From Polaribacter batillariae (GTDB taxonomy: Bacteria > Bacteroidota > Bacteroidia > Flavobacteriales > Flavobacteriaceae): a stretch of DNA of 64,000 bases. The notes beneath the pieces were generated by a model that saw only the letters and a program-made list of their open reading frames with translations, ran no database searches and was not told the origin of the DNA. Both the position numbers and the translations under genes were made by a program. The DNA lies in assembly GCF_017498485.1 (NCBI RefSeq), contig NZ_CP071795.1, positions 1,426,001 to 1,490,000 of the forward strand. The letters are read 5' to 3'. Positions 47,529-55,575 of this stretch are shown one piece after another. Positions within the stretch are counted from its first letter, which is position 1. Each line of letters opens with the position of its first letter.

Positions 47529-48661
47529 TTTGGTTTGCCCTTTTTACATTCATTTTATATGCAATTTTAATAATTGCACTCGCTGTGGGTTTTACCAAAG
47601 TTGATGAATTTATACTTAAAAACTCAAAACCAAAAACTTCGTTTTCTGTAATTATTCCTTTTCGAAATGAAGCCAAAAATTTGCCGAATTTATTAAAATC
47701 TATATCTCTATTAAATTATCCGAAGGAATTAGTAGAATTTATTTTTGTGGATGATGCCTCTTCTGATAATTCTTTAGTGATAATTGAACGAGTTCTCGAT
47801 ACAATTTCGCGAAAAAGCGAAATCACTCGAACGAACATACATGTTATCAAAAATGTAAGAACCACAAATTCACCCAAAAAAGATGCGATTACAACAGCCA
47901 TTTCCATCGCCAAAAACAGTTGGATTCTTACTACAGATGCAGATTGTATTTTACCTGAAAATTGGCTAACAACTTTCGATAATTTTATTCAACAAAAAAA
48001 ACCGAAAATGGTAGTTGCTCCTGTAAATTATAAGGTTAAACATGGTTTTTTAGAGCAGTTTCAATTGTTAGATTTTATAAGTTTGCAAGCAAGCACAATT
48101 GGAGGTTTTGGTATTCATTTTCCTTTTTTGTGTAATGGTGCCAATTTGGGGTATAAAAAAGAATCTTTTTTAAAATTAAATGGGTTTAGTGGCAACAACA
48201 CCATTGCCAGTGGCGATGATATTTTTCTGTTTGAAAAGTTTATAGAAAATGATAAAAAATCGGTAAAATTTTTAAAATCGAGAAATGCTATGGTAACTAC
48301 TTTTCCTGTAAAAACATGGAAAGACCTAATAAACCAACGAGTTAGATGGGCTTCCAAAACCAGTAAAATTAAAGATTATAAAGTAAAATTAATAGGTGTA
48401 TTGATCTTTTTTACAAACCTAATGGTTCTTTTTAGCTTATTTTACTTCGATAGTGTATTGCTTAAATTGTTTCCAATAACCCTAAAAATTAGTATTGATT
48501 TGTGTTTATTTATGCCGACAATTAATTTTTATAAACATAAAAAGTCGGGCTACAAATGGTATGTGTTGTGTAGTTTTTTTTATCCTTTTTTTAGTGTGTT
48601 TATTGTTTTAAAATCTTTATTTTCTAAGTATAATTGGAAAGGAAGAACGTTTAAAAAATAA
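47525..48661 (+). CDS. Family 2 glycosyltransferase with an in-frame palindromic repeat
   Basis: 378 residues. An N-terminal membrane helix (about 3-24) precedes a GT2 domain with VIIPFRNEAKN (42-52), VDDASSDNS (75-83), TTDADC (about 137-142) and the acceptor-side QRVRW (about 269-273). Three helices complete the C-terminus. Between the DDASSDNS strand and the IHVIKN strand sit 16-17 extra residues (about 90-105, VLDTISRKSEITRTNI) encoded by a copy of the dispersed CTCGA palindrome (47792-47838). The frame is preserved, so the protein is probably made; the insertion lies in a surface loop position. Substrate unknown. Confidence 0.87.
   Translation: MIWFALFTFILYAILIIALAVGFTKVDEFILKNSKPKTSFSVIIPFRNEAKNLPNLLKSISLLNYPKELVEFIFVDDASSDNSLVIIERVLDTISRKSEITRTNIHVIKNVRTTNSPKKDAITTAISIAKNSWILTTDADCILPENWLTTFDNFIQQKKPKMVVAPVNYKVKHGFLEQFQLLDFISLQASTIGGFGIHFPFLCNGANLGYKKESFLKLNGFSGNNTIASGDDIFLFEKFIENDKKSVKFLKSRNAMVTTFPVKTWKDLINQRVRWASKTSKIKDYKVKLIGVLIFFTNLMVLFSLFYFDSVLLKLFPITLKISIDLCLFMPTINFYKHKKSGYKWYVLCSFFYPFFSVFIVLKSLFSKYNWKGRTFKK
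47792..47838 (+). repeat. Dispersed palindromic repeat inside a coding sequence
   Basis: GTTCTCGATACAATTTCGCG ... GCGAAATCACTCGAACGAAC is a clear member of the intergenic family (compare 54854-54907 and 22062-22110) but lies within the GT2 gene, translated in frame. The central GCGAAAAAGC-type loop is local. Confidence 0.85.
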
Positions 48662-48669
48662 AGAAAATC

Positions 48670-48801
48670 TTAAAATAAAGCCTCCATGATTGCTTCTGCT
48701 TTGAACCAAAGAAGTAGAACAACTGCTAATAAAATCACCAAAAAAAGTCCTTTTTTGGGTTTTGTTTCTTTTTTTCTGCCAAATTTTCTTTCGAACTTCA
48801 T
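48670..48801 (-). CDS. Small membrane protein, 43 residues
   Basis: ATG at 48801 to TAA at 48670. The peptide has a highly basic N-terminus (MKFERKFGRKKETKPKK), one hydrophobic helix (LFLVILLAVVLLLWF) and a short acidic tail (KAEAIMEALF). The charge layout suggests a single-pass inner-membrane protein with cytoplasmic N-terminus. I do not know a function. The base composition and codon pattern look coding, and no other gene occupies this stretch. Confidence 0.65.
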   Translation of the reverse strand: MKFERKFGRKKETKPKKGLFLVILLAVVLLLWFKAEAIMEALF

Positions 48802-48838
48802 TTTTTTTATAATTTTTACTAAAATGTAAATTTAGTAA

Positions 48839-48905
48839 AAGTTCTTGATATTATTGTGCCTCTTAAAGTTCTTATTCTCGATACAAATTTACTCGAATTG
48901 CCAGA
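48839..48905. repeat. Degenerate dispersed palindrome
   Basis: AAGTTCTTGATA and TTATTCTCGATACAAATTT ACTCGAATTGCCAG resemble the GTTCTCGA...CTCGAAC family with the centre shortened. It lies between the small protein and mnmD. The remaining bases to 48983 contain a CTGA-rich tract but no gene. Confidence 0.4.
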
Positions 48906-48983
48906 ATTTTATCAACATGCACAATAACACCTTTTTATGTTTTAAAACTAAGATTAAAAACTGAGCTACCAACTGAAAACTAC

Positions 48984-49637
48984 TTACTTTTTTACAGCTC
49001 TTAACATCTCTCTTTTTCCTGGAGGTCCAGGCAAACGTTCTACTGTAAAACCAACTGCTTGCATAGCTCTTCTAACGCTTCCTTTTGCAGAATAAGTTAC
49101 TAAAATTCCGTTTTCTTTTAAGGCTGTAAACATTTTAGCAAAAATATCTTCTGTCCATAATTGTGGTTGCACACGTGCACCAAAAGCATCAAAATAAATT
49201 AAATGAAAGGCATCTTTATCTGAAATGTCTTCGAAAAATTGTTTTCTTTTTAAGATTGAAAAATTTGATGTAAGTTGATGTTTTTCTTCCCACGGAACTT
49301 CGTGCATTTTATTAAAAATTGCATTTTCTTCCTTGGCATCTAAAACAGTAATAAAATTCATTTTTTTAATTTCTTCTGAAATTACTGGGTATGCCTCTAC
49401 CCCAACGTAATCTACTGGTTTTTTGGCTTCTAAATAAGTAATAAAAGCGTTTAAACCTGTACCAAAACCTATTTCGAGAATCGCAACTTTATCTGCAGAA
49501 ATTTGTCTTAAACCGTTTTCTATAAAAACGTGATAGGTTTCGTTAATCGAGCCATTTTTAGAGTGATATTGCTCATTCCAATCTGGTAAATGAATGGTTG
49601 TAGAACCATCTGAAGTAATTCGTATTTCTCTTTTCAC
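48984..49637 (-). CDS. mnmD: tRNA 5-methylaminomethyl-2-thiouridine methyltransferase (MnmD)
   Basis: 217 residues. Rossmann methyltransferase with the SAM motif ILEIGFGTGLNAF (about 60-72), then HLIYFDAFGARVQPQLWT and a C-terminal TYSAKGSVRRAMQAVGF plus RLPGPPGKREM, the signature of the DUF752/MnmC N-terminal-half family. It acts as a stand-alone enzyme on U34 of tRNAs, without the FAD domain of MnmC. It follows the DUF4920 lipoprotein gene on the same strand by 43 bases. Confidence 0.92.
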   Translation of the reverse strand: MKREIRITSDGSTTIHLPDWNEQYHSKNGSINETYHVFIENGLRQISADKVAILEIGFGTGLNAFITYLEAKKPVDYVGVEAYPVISEEIKKMNFITVLDAKEENAIFNKMHEVPWEEKHQLTSNFSILKRKQFFEDISDKDAFHLIYFDAFGARVQPQLWTEDIFAKMFTALKENGILVTYSAKGSVRRAMQAVGFTVERLPGPPGKREMLRAVKK

Positions 49638-49680
49638 GATTTAGATTGAAATTATATTTTTTGATTACTTCGAATTAATA

Positions 49681-50199
49681 TTATTTTTTTCCTAATAAAA
49701 CACCCTTGGCTTCAAAAGCAAATTCTTTTTTAGGCTTGGTAATTTTGGCAATTTCTTCTTTACTTTTTCCTGCATCTTGTGCATAATGTTGCAATTCTTC
49801 TACAGGCGTAATTTTTACGAAAGCTTTTCCTTCTACAATTACTTGTTTTCCTTGCGAATCTAAAGGCATAAAAAAACCATAATCTTTAAAACGAACCATG
49901 GTTTCTGTTTCTTCATTTAAAGGTAGTTTCATCCAACAACCTTTTTTAGAACAAACTTCTTTAATTTCTGAAGTAAATTTTACATCAATAGTATCACCCA
50001 CATTCATGTTTTCGAATTTCGCCAACATTTGGTCTTTTGTGAACGCATCTTTTTCAGAAATTTTATCTCCAAAAGTTGCGTATGCCATTTCTTCTGTGGT
50101 ATTTTCTAGTGTTTTATGGTCTTTTTTTCCATCTTTACAAGCTGTAAAAACCAATGCTACGATTGCACAAAATTTAACGATTACCTTTATAGATTGCAT
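49681..50199 (-). CDS. DUF4920 lipoprotein
   Basis: 172 residues from the ATG at 50199. A lipoprotein signal (VALVFTACKDGKK) precedes the DUF4920 domain: YATFGDKISEKDAFTKDQM, KEVCSKKGCWMKLPL, MVRFKDYGFFMP and VEGKAFV. The CSKKGCW motif suggests metal or haem contact or a disulfide, but function is unknown. The frame is open to 50247, but that extension crosses the -7 box and begins within the divergent promoter region, so the later ATG is preferred. It leads a two-gene operon with mnmD. Confidence 0.85.
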   Translation of the reverse strand: MQSIKVIVKFCAIVALVFTACKDGKKDHKTLENTTEEMAYATFGDKISEKDAFTKDQMLAKFENMNVGDTIDVKFTSEIKEVCSKKGCWMKLPLNEETETMVRFKDYGFFMPLDSQGKQVIVEGKAFVKITPVEELQHYAQDAGKSKEEIAKITKPKKEFAFEAKGVLLGKK

Positions 50200-50216
50200 A
50201 TTTAATAATTTTAATG

Positions 50217-50224
50217 CAAATGTA
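50217..50224 (-). promoter_or_regulatory. -7 box of the DUF4920/mnmD operon
   Basis: TACATTTG on the minus strand, 17 bases upstream of the ATG at 50199. It is the same octamer as the ilvE -7 box on the other strand. Confidence 0.55.
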
Positions 50225-50279
50225 CATAATTTTAGTGCAAAACCCATATTATTATGTTCTTTCAGATAAATAAATTATG

Positions 50280-50287
50280 TACATTTG
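50280..50287 (+). promoter_or_regulatory. -7 box of ilvE
   Basis: TACATTTG, 24 bases upstream of the ATG at 50312. The two identical -7 boxes face away from each other across 55 bases. Confidence 0.6.
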
Positions 50288-50311
50288 TGCTAAATTTTAA
50301 TCAATTTAATT

Positions 50312-51370
50312 ATGAGTTCTACTATAGAAATCAAACATATAAAAAAGTCTAAAATAGATACCATAGACTTTAACAACTTGCCTTTTGGTAGCGTTTTTTC
50401 GGATCATATGCTTGTTTGCGATTATAAAGATGGAAAATGGCAAACCCCAGTAATAGAGCCTTATGGCCCCATTTCTTTAGACCCTTCTGCAAAGATTTTT
50501 CATTACGGACAATCTATTTTCGAAGGAATGAAAGCCTACAAAGATGCAGAAGGAAACACGTTGTTATTTAGACCTTTAGACAATTGTAAACGTTTAAATA
50601 AATCTGCAGAACGCTTGGTAATTCCGCAAATACCCGAAGATGTTTTTATGGATGGCTTAAAAACATTGTTAAAAGTAGATGAAGCCTGGATTCCTACAAA
50701 CGAAGGAAGTTCTTTATACATTCGCCCTTTTATGTTTGCTTCTGGAAACGGTTTTCATGCTTCTCCTGCAAACGAATATAAATTATTAATTTGTACAGCA
50801 CCTTCTGGGGCTTATTTTGCTGGAAAAGTAAAAGTTTTAATTGAAGAAAAATACGCACGTGCTGCTAATGGTGGTGTTGGTTTTGCAAAAGCTGGTGGAA
50901 ATTATGCTGCGCAGTTTTACCCAACTCAATTAGCGATTGAGAAAGGATACAACCAAGTAATTTGGACAGACGATAATACGCACGAGTATATTGAAGAAGC
51001 TGGTGCCATGAATATTTTTATTAGAATTAACGACACTTTAATTACGAGCCCAACAAGCGATAGAATTTTAGACGGAATTACACGTAAAAGTGTTATTCAA
51101 ATTGCAAAAGACATGAATATGGATGTTGAAGTGCGTAAAATTTCGGTTTCTGAAGTAATTTCGGCTGCACAATCTGGAAACTTAAAAGAAATGTTTGGAG
51201 CAGGAACTGCGGCTGTTATTTCTCCCATTGCTGGTTTTGGGTACCAAGGAACAGATTACGATTTACCTGAATTAGAAAAACCTTTTGCAGCAACTTTAAA
51301 GAAAGCAATTACAGACATTCAAACCAATAAAGCTAAGGACCCTTATGGCTGGAGAGTGGTTGTAGAATAA
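50312..51370 (+). CDS. ilvE: Branched-chain amino acid aminotransferase
   Basis: 352 residues, the longer BCAT (type II-like) form. PLP-dependent transamination of Leu, Ile and Val. IFHYGQSIFEGMKAY, LYIRPFMFASG, the PLP lysine in GFAKAGGNYAAQ, THEYIEEAGAMNIF and EMFGAGTAAVISPI are all class IV motifs. It ends before a 535-base region without genes that contains two repeat elements. It is divergent from the DUF4920 gene. Confidence 0.94.
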   Translation: MSSTIEIKHIKKSKIDTIDFNNLPFGSVFSDHMLVCDYKDGKWQTPVIEPYGPISLDPSAKIFHYGQSIFEGMKAYKDAEGNTLLFRPLDNCKRLNKSAERLVIPQIPEDVFMDGLKTLLKVDEAWIPTNEGSSLYIRPFMFASGNGFHASPANEYKLLICTAPSGAYFAGKVKVLIEEKYARAANGGVGFAKAGGNYAAQFYPTQLAIEKGYNQVIWTDDNTHEYIEEAGAMNIFIRINDTLITSPTSDRILDGITRKSVIQIAKDMNMDVEVRKISVSEVISAAQSGNLKEMFGAGTAAVISPIAGFGYQGTDYDLPELEKPFAATLKKAITDIQTNKAKDPYGWRVVVE

Positions 51371-51420
51371 ATATTCCGTTTTTAGCAGTAATTTTTGGTG
51401 GTTGCTTTTAAAGATTTATA

Positions 51421-51561
51421 ATTTATGATTTGATCTTACTGTAAAACTAAATGATGTTTTTCTAAATTAGAAAATAAAACATAGCATTCGTTACAGTTTC
51501 TTTTTGTAATAAAATAGAAAGGAAAAAAAGCGTTTTATTACAGTAATTTCAAATCATAAAT
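51421..51561. repeat. 141-base inverted-repeat element (MITE-like or long hairpin)
   Basis: The left arm starts ATTTATGATTTGATCTTACT (51421-51447). The right arm (51532-51561) is its near-perfect reverse complement, ending TTTCAAATCATAAAT. Between them lies an 84-base AT-rich centre with a smaller TTTCTAA/TTAGAAA hairpin. No coding sequence is present. No clear target duplication is visible at the ends. Confidence 0.6.
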
Positions 51562-51586
51562 AGTATATTTTAAGACTCGAAAACCC

Positions 51587-51736
51587 GCGTTAAGGATAGA
51601 AACGGCATCCTTTTTATGCTAAACTCTATAAAAATTTTAGTTTGTTTTTTAAGACTCGAAATAATATTTAAATGTACAAGGTGCTGAAAATAAATTTAGC
51701 ATAAAAAGATATAGTGGATAGCCTGTTAAAACGCCC
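51587..51736 (-). repeat. Two-box structured element, copy 2 (GGGCGTTT...TTAACGC)
   Basis: 150 bases on the minus strand. It begins GGGCGTTTTAACAGGCTATC and ends TATCCTTAACGC, with 33 of the first 35 bases identical to copy 1 at 13305. Inside, CTTTTTATGCTAAA and TTTAGCATAAAAAG form a perfect 14-bp stem around an unrelated centre. No gene lies in the surrounding 51371-51905 region. Confidence 0.72.
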
Positions 51737-51779
51737 AACTTATCGATATATTTTTTGTGAATAACAATCATTTAAAGTA

Positions 51780-51812
51780 AAAAAATCCCTACAAATTAAT
51801 GTAAGGATTTTA
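51780..51812. terminator. Hairpin downstream of adenosylhomocysteinase
   Basis: AAAAATCCCTACA / TGTAAGGATTTT stem with an AATTAA loop, T-rich on both exits. A second larger hairpin (GCCATTTC...GAAATGGC, 51822-51862) is closer to the ahcY stop. Either could terminate ahcY. Confidence 0.6.
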
Positions 51813-51905
51813 AATTTCGATGCCATTTCTCAATCGCCATAAAAGGCGTATTTCGAAATGGCAAATAGTTTATAAAAATTGCAATTAAAAAATTAACGCC
51901 TATTT

Positions 51906-53213
51906 TTAGTATCTATAATGCTCTGGTTTATAAGGTCCTTCTACAGTTACGCCAATATAATCGGCCTGTTCTTTGCTTAATTCTGTTAACTCTACCCCTA
52001 TTTTAGCCAAGTGTAATTTTGCGACTTTTTCATCTAAATGTTTTGGTAGCATATACACTTTATTTTCATAAGCATCTTTATTAGTCCACAATTCTATTTG
52101 CGCCAAGGTTTGGTTTGTAAAAGAGTTAGACATTACAAAACTTGGGTGCCCAGTTGCACATCCTAAATTTACCAAACGCCCTTCTGCCAACAAAATAATA
52201 TCTTTTCCGTTGATATTGTATTTATCTACCTGTGGTTTAATCTCCACTTTTTCGCTGTTTGCATTTAAATAAGGTACATCAATTTCATTATCGAAATGAC
52301 CAATATTTGCAACAATTGTTTTGTCTTTCATTGCTTCGAAATGTTCTCCTCGAACAATTCCTTTGTTACCTGTTGTGGTAATTACGATATCTGCATTGGC
52401 AATAACGGTTTCTAATTTTTTTACTTCGAAACCGTCCATTGCTGCTTGTAACGCACAAATTGGGTCGATTTCTGTAACCGTAACAATGGAACCTGCACCT
52501 TTAAAAGAAGCAGCTGTACCTTTACCAACATCTCCATAACCACAAACCACAACACGTTTTCCTGCCAACATAATATCTGTTGCTCTACGAATTGCATCTA
52601 CTGCACTTTCTTTACAACCATATTTATTATCGAATTTCGATTTTGTAACAGAATCGTTAACATTTATTGCTGGCATTGGTAAGGTTCCGTTTTTTACACG
52701 TTCATATAATCTGTGAACTCCTGTAGTTGTTTCTTCAGACAAACCATTAATTCCTGCAGCCAATTCTGGGTAACGATCTAAAACCATGTTGGTTAAATCT
52801 CCACCATCATCTAAAATCATGTTTAATGGCTTTCTATCTTCACCAAAAAATAAGGTTTGCTCAATACACCAATCGAATTCTTCTTCGTTCATACCTTTCC
52901 ACGCATACACTGGTGTTCCTGTTGCAGCAATTGCAGCTGCAGCTTGGTCTTGTGTAGAAAAAATATTACAAGAACTCCAAGTAACCTCTGCACCTAACGC
53001 TTGTAACGTTTCTATTAAAACCGCTGTTTGAATAGTCATATGCAAACAACCTGCAATTCTTGCTCCTTTTAAAGGTTGGCTTTCTCCATATTCTTCTCTT
53101 AAACTCATTAATCCAGGCATTTCTGCTTCTGCTAATTCAATTTCTTTTCTTCCCCAATCTGCTAAAGAAATATCTTTAACTTTAAACGGAACGTATGCTT
53201 TTGTTGCACTCAT
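51906..53213 (-). CDS. ahcY: S-adenosyl-L-homocysteine hydrolase
   Basis: 435 residues. Splits S-adenosylhomocysteine to adenosine and homocysteine in the activated methyl cycle. Substrate motif [30 protein letters not shown], the [13 protein letters not shown] active-site strand and the NAD site GYGDVGKG are visible, and the C-terminus ends KPEHYRY, which closes the neighbouring subunit's NAD site. It is divergent from the phosphopantetheinyl transferase gene, with its own -7 box. No SAH or SAM riboswitch is present in the short leader. Confidence 0.95.
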   Translation of the reverse strand: MSATKAYVPFKVKDISLADWGRKEIELAEAEMPGLMSLREEYGESQPLKGARIAGCLHMTIQTAVLIETLQALGAEVTWSSCNIFSTQDQAAAAIAATGTPVYAWKGMNEEEFDWCIEQTLFFGEDRKPLNMILDDGGDLTNMVLDRYPELAAGINGLSEETTTGVHRLYERVKNGTLPMPAINVNDSVTKSKFDNKYGCKESAVDAIRRATDIMLAGKRVVVCGYGDVGKGTAASFKGAGSIVTVTEIDPICALQAAMDGFEVKKLETVIANADIVITTTGNKGIVRGEHFEAMKDKTIVANIGHFDNEIDVPYLNANSEKVEIKPQVDKYNINGKDIILLAEGRLVNLGCATGHPSFVMSNSFTNQTLAQIELWTNKDAYENKVYMLPKHLDEKVAKLHLAKIGVELTELSKEQADYIGVTVEGPYKPEHYRY

Positions 53214-53249
53214 ATTTTTGTATATTTAAATTCTGTTTTTTTGCGACTG

Positions 53250-53257
53250 CAAAGTTA
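53250..53257 (-). promoter_or_regulatory. -7 box of ahcY
   Basis: TAACTTTG on the minus strand, 36 bases upstream of the ATG, giving a leader of about 30 bases. Confidence 0.5.
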
Positions 53258-53277
53258 CGACATAGAAATTAAAAAAT

Positions 53278-53903
53278 ATGGCTCTTTACAAAACATTAAC
53301 GGTTAACAAAACTACTAAAGTACTGATTTGGAAGATTGAAGAATCGATACCAGATTTAAAAAACGGCGTTTCTCTTTCTGAAAGTAGCTCAACTCGTTTG
53401 AACTCAATGAAATCGGAACTACACCAAAAAGGATTTTTAAGCATAAGACATCTGTTAAAAAAAGTAGGTTACACAGATTTTGATTTGGTTTATGACGAAT
53501 TTGGAAAACCCCATTTAAAAGACAGAAAGTTTATTTCCATTACACATTCGTTTACCTTTACTGCCCTTATTATTTCTGATGATTTACATGTTGGTATTGA
53601 TATTGAAAAACAACGCGATAAAATTTTAAAAATCGCTCATAAATTTACACCTCTCGAAGAGTATAAAACCATTGCAAACCATGATGCTTTGATAAGCAAA
53701 TTAACCATTGTTTGGGGTGCCAAAGAGAGTTTATACAAAATTTACGGAAAGAAAAAACTACTTTTTTACACCATATTTATATTGAAGATTTTAAGTTTGA
53801 AGACGAAAAAACTACGGGAGAAATTCGTTATAATGGAGAGCAAACTGCTTATAATATTCAGTTTTTAGAGTTTGAAGGCTTTACTTGTGTGTTTGCGTAT
53901 TAA
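53278..53903 (+). pseudogene. 4'-phosphopantetheinyl transferase (Sfp type) with a frameshift
   Basis: The first frame (53278 onward) gives a normal Sfp-type start: GIDIEKQRDKI with Mg ligands Asp108 and Glu110, and WGAKESLYKIYGKK with Glu150 and Lys149/Lys154 region. After the run of six T at 53762-53767 the frame becomes nonsense. The +1 alternative frame continues with family-like HHIYIEDFKFEDEK...GEIRYNGEQ...FEGFTCVFAY to 53903. One extra T would restore a single 208-residue protein. So it is either a one-base homopolymer sequencing error or a real frameshift. The intact enzyme would attach phosphopantetheine to acyl or peptidyl carrier proteins. Confidence 0.85.
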
Positions 53904-53950
53904 AAATAATGTTAAAGTATTAAATGAAAAAGTTACAAAGTAGTTTTTCT

Positions 53951-53996
53951 TTTCAAGTGAATTTTGAGGAACGAAAAATTTGTATCGAGAAATCTC
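53951..53996 (+). repeat. Dispersed palindrome, half copy
   Basis: TTTGAGGAACGAAAAATTTG TATCGAGAAATC resembles one arm of the CTCGA family. It lies just upstream of the PcrB-like gene and accounts for the unrelated N-terminal residues that an upstream start would add. Confidence 0.4.
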
Positions 53997-54054
53997 TAAA
54001 CTCTTAAAACTTTCTACTTTACTCAAGGCAACAAAAAATTGTATTTTCGCAATT

Positions 54055-54777
54055 GTGAATATCTACCAAAACATCTTACAGGCAAAAAAAGAAGGCAAAA
54101 AATTATTGGCTGTTTTAATTGATCCCGAAAAAATTAATTTAGAAAATTTACCTTCTTTTCTTGAAAAAGTGCATCAATCTATTGCTACTCATATTTTTGT
54201 GGGTGGTAGTACCGATAAAAACAATCAAACAGAAAAAGTAGTTTCGGCAATAAAAAGTATAACGCAGTTACCAATTATACTTTTTCCTGGTAATGTTTCT
54301 CAAATTACACATAAAGCAGACGGAATTCTATTTTTAAGCTTACTTTCTGCCAGAAATCCTGAATATTTAATCGAGCAACAAATTAAAGCAGTTCCTTTTT
54401 TAAAAAATTCAAATTTAGAGATTTTACCCACTGGCTATATTTTAATCGATGGGCAAAAAGAAACTGCCACGCAAAAAGTAACTAGCACAAAACCAATTGC
54501 ACAAAAAAACAAAACATTGATTGTAAACACTGCTTTGGCTGGTGAATATACTGGCAAAAATCTCATTTATTTAGAAGCCGGTTCTGGAGCCAAAGTGCCT
54601 GTGGACGAAAGTATTATTAACATTGTAAAAAAAAGTTTAACTATTCCTTTAATTGTGGGTGGTGGCATTCGCTCTAAAAAACAATTAAATGCAACTTTTA
54701 ATGCTGGCGCAGATTTGGTAGTTATTGGCACTGCTTTTGAAGACAACGAAAGCTTTTTTAACGATTTAAAAAAGTAG
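54055..54777 (+). CDS. pcrB: Geranylgeranylglyceryl/heptaprenylglyceryl phosphate synthase (PcrB family)
   Basis: 240 residues from a GTG start at 54055. TIM-barrel prenyltransferase that joins a polyprenyl diphosphate to glycerol-1-phosphate. LLAVLIDPEKINLE, HIFVGGSTDKN, ILFPGNVSQIT, ILPTGYILIDGQKET, YLEAGSGAKVPV and VGGGIRSKKQL...VVIGTAFE are all PcrB/GGGPS motifs. The frame stays open to 53980, but that region belongs to a dispersed repeat and matches nothing in the family, so the GTG is preferred. In Bacteroidota this enzyme is of the archaeal GGGPS type; the lipid product is not established. Confidence 0.9.
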   Translation: MNIYQNILQAKKEGKKLLAVLIDPEKINLENLPSFLEKVHQSIATHIFVGGSTDKNNQTEKVVSAIKSITQLPIILFPGNVSQITHKADGILFLSLLSARNPEYLIEQQIKAVPFLKNSNLEILPTGYILIDGQKETATQKVTSTKPIAQKNKTLIVNTALAGEYTGKNLIYLEAGSGAKVPVDESIINIVKKSLTIPLIVGGGIRSKKQLNATFNAGADLVVIGTAFEDNESFFNDLKK

Positions 54778-54853
54778 ATTCTCTTTATCATTCCTGCCTT
54801 TTGACTTCACTAAAAATAAACTCCAGCAAAAATCCATAATAACTTAGCTAAAA

Positions 54854-54907
54854 GTTCTCGATACATTTTTTTCTCATTTCAATCGAAAAAATCACTCGAA
54901 CTAACAG
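54854..54907 (+). repeat. Dispersed palindromic repeat
   Basis: GTTCTCGATACATTTTTTTC ... AAATCACTCGAACTAACAG, an imperfect hairpin very close to the copies at 22062-22110 and 47792-47838. It lies 36 bases before pnuC. Confidence 0.65.
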
Positions 54908-54942
54908 AATGTATTAAATTTACAACTTATAAATAAAACTCG

Positions 54943-55575
54943 ATGTCAGAAATTTTTAATTTCTTTTTTTCTCAATATAAAGAATACGCCACCATAGATA
55001 TCGTACTCGAAATTATTGCTGTTGTTTTTGGTTTTTTATCTGTTTGGTTTTCGAAACAAAATAAAATTTGGGTGTTTCCTACTGGAATGATAAGCACCGT
55101 AATTTTTGTGTATTTATTATTAAAATGGGGACTTTTAGGAGACATGATGATAAATGTTTACTACTTTATAATGAGCGTTTATGGATGGTATGTTTGGACA
55201 CGTAAAGTCGATGATACACACGTAACGCCCATTTCTTGGACAACTGCTAAAGAGAAAAAAACAGCGATTGCCATCTTTTTTGCCACTTTATTGTTTGTTT
55301 TTATCGTTTATAAAACATTCGATAAATGGACAGGTTGGGTGGCTTATATAGATACAATTACTACCGGAATTTTCTTTGTAGGCATGTGGTTAATGGCAAA
55401 AAGAAAAGTAGAAAACTGGCTTTTTTGGATTGTTGGAGACTTAATTTCTGTACCTTTATACTTATATAAAGGATTTACCTTTACAAGTTTTCAATATTTC
55501 GGATTTACTTTTATTGCCATTTTTGGTTATTTCGCATGGAAAAAGAACTTACACAAACCCAAATCAACATCGTAA
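54943..55575 (+). CDS. pnuC: PnuC-family vitamin transporter (nicotinamide riboside or thiamine)
   Basis: 210 residues with seven predicted membrane segments. IIAVVFGFLSVWFSKQNKIWVFPTG, then DMMINVYYFIMSVYGWYVW and NWLFWIVGDLISVPLYLYKG, are conserved PnuC motifs (WxxW and NWLxWxxVD-type substrate residues). Substrates in the family are nicotinamide riboside, riboflavin or thiamine (PnuT). A TonB receptor under a TPP riboswitch lies 3 kb away but not in the same operon, so thiamine is possible. The gene overlaps a NadR-like kinase gene by 40 bases, which favours nicotinamide riboside. Both readings are inference. Confidence 0.87.
   Translation: MSEIFNFFFSQYKEYATIDIVLEIIAVVFGFLSVWFSKQNKIWVFPTGMISTVIFVYLLLKWGLLGDMMINVYYFIMSVYGWYVWTRKVDDTHVTPISWTTAKEKKTAIAIFFATLLFVFIVYKTFDKWTGWVAYIDTITTGIFFVGMWLMAKRKVENWLFWIVGDLISVPLYLYKGFTFTSFQYFGFTFIAIFGYFAWKKNLHKPKSTS

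Noticed and set aside
49681..50247. Longer start for the DUF4920 lipoprotein
   Set aside because: The additional 16 residues cross the -7 box and would bury the lipoprotein signal.
53214..53277. SAH or SAM riboswitch before ahcY
   Set aside because: The leader is only about 30 bases after the -7 box, too short, and no conserved motif is visible.
53712..53903. Separate 63-residue gene
   Set aside because: It is the second half of the frameshifted phosphopantetheinyl transferase, in the +1 frame after a T run.
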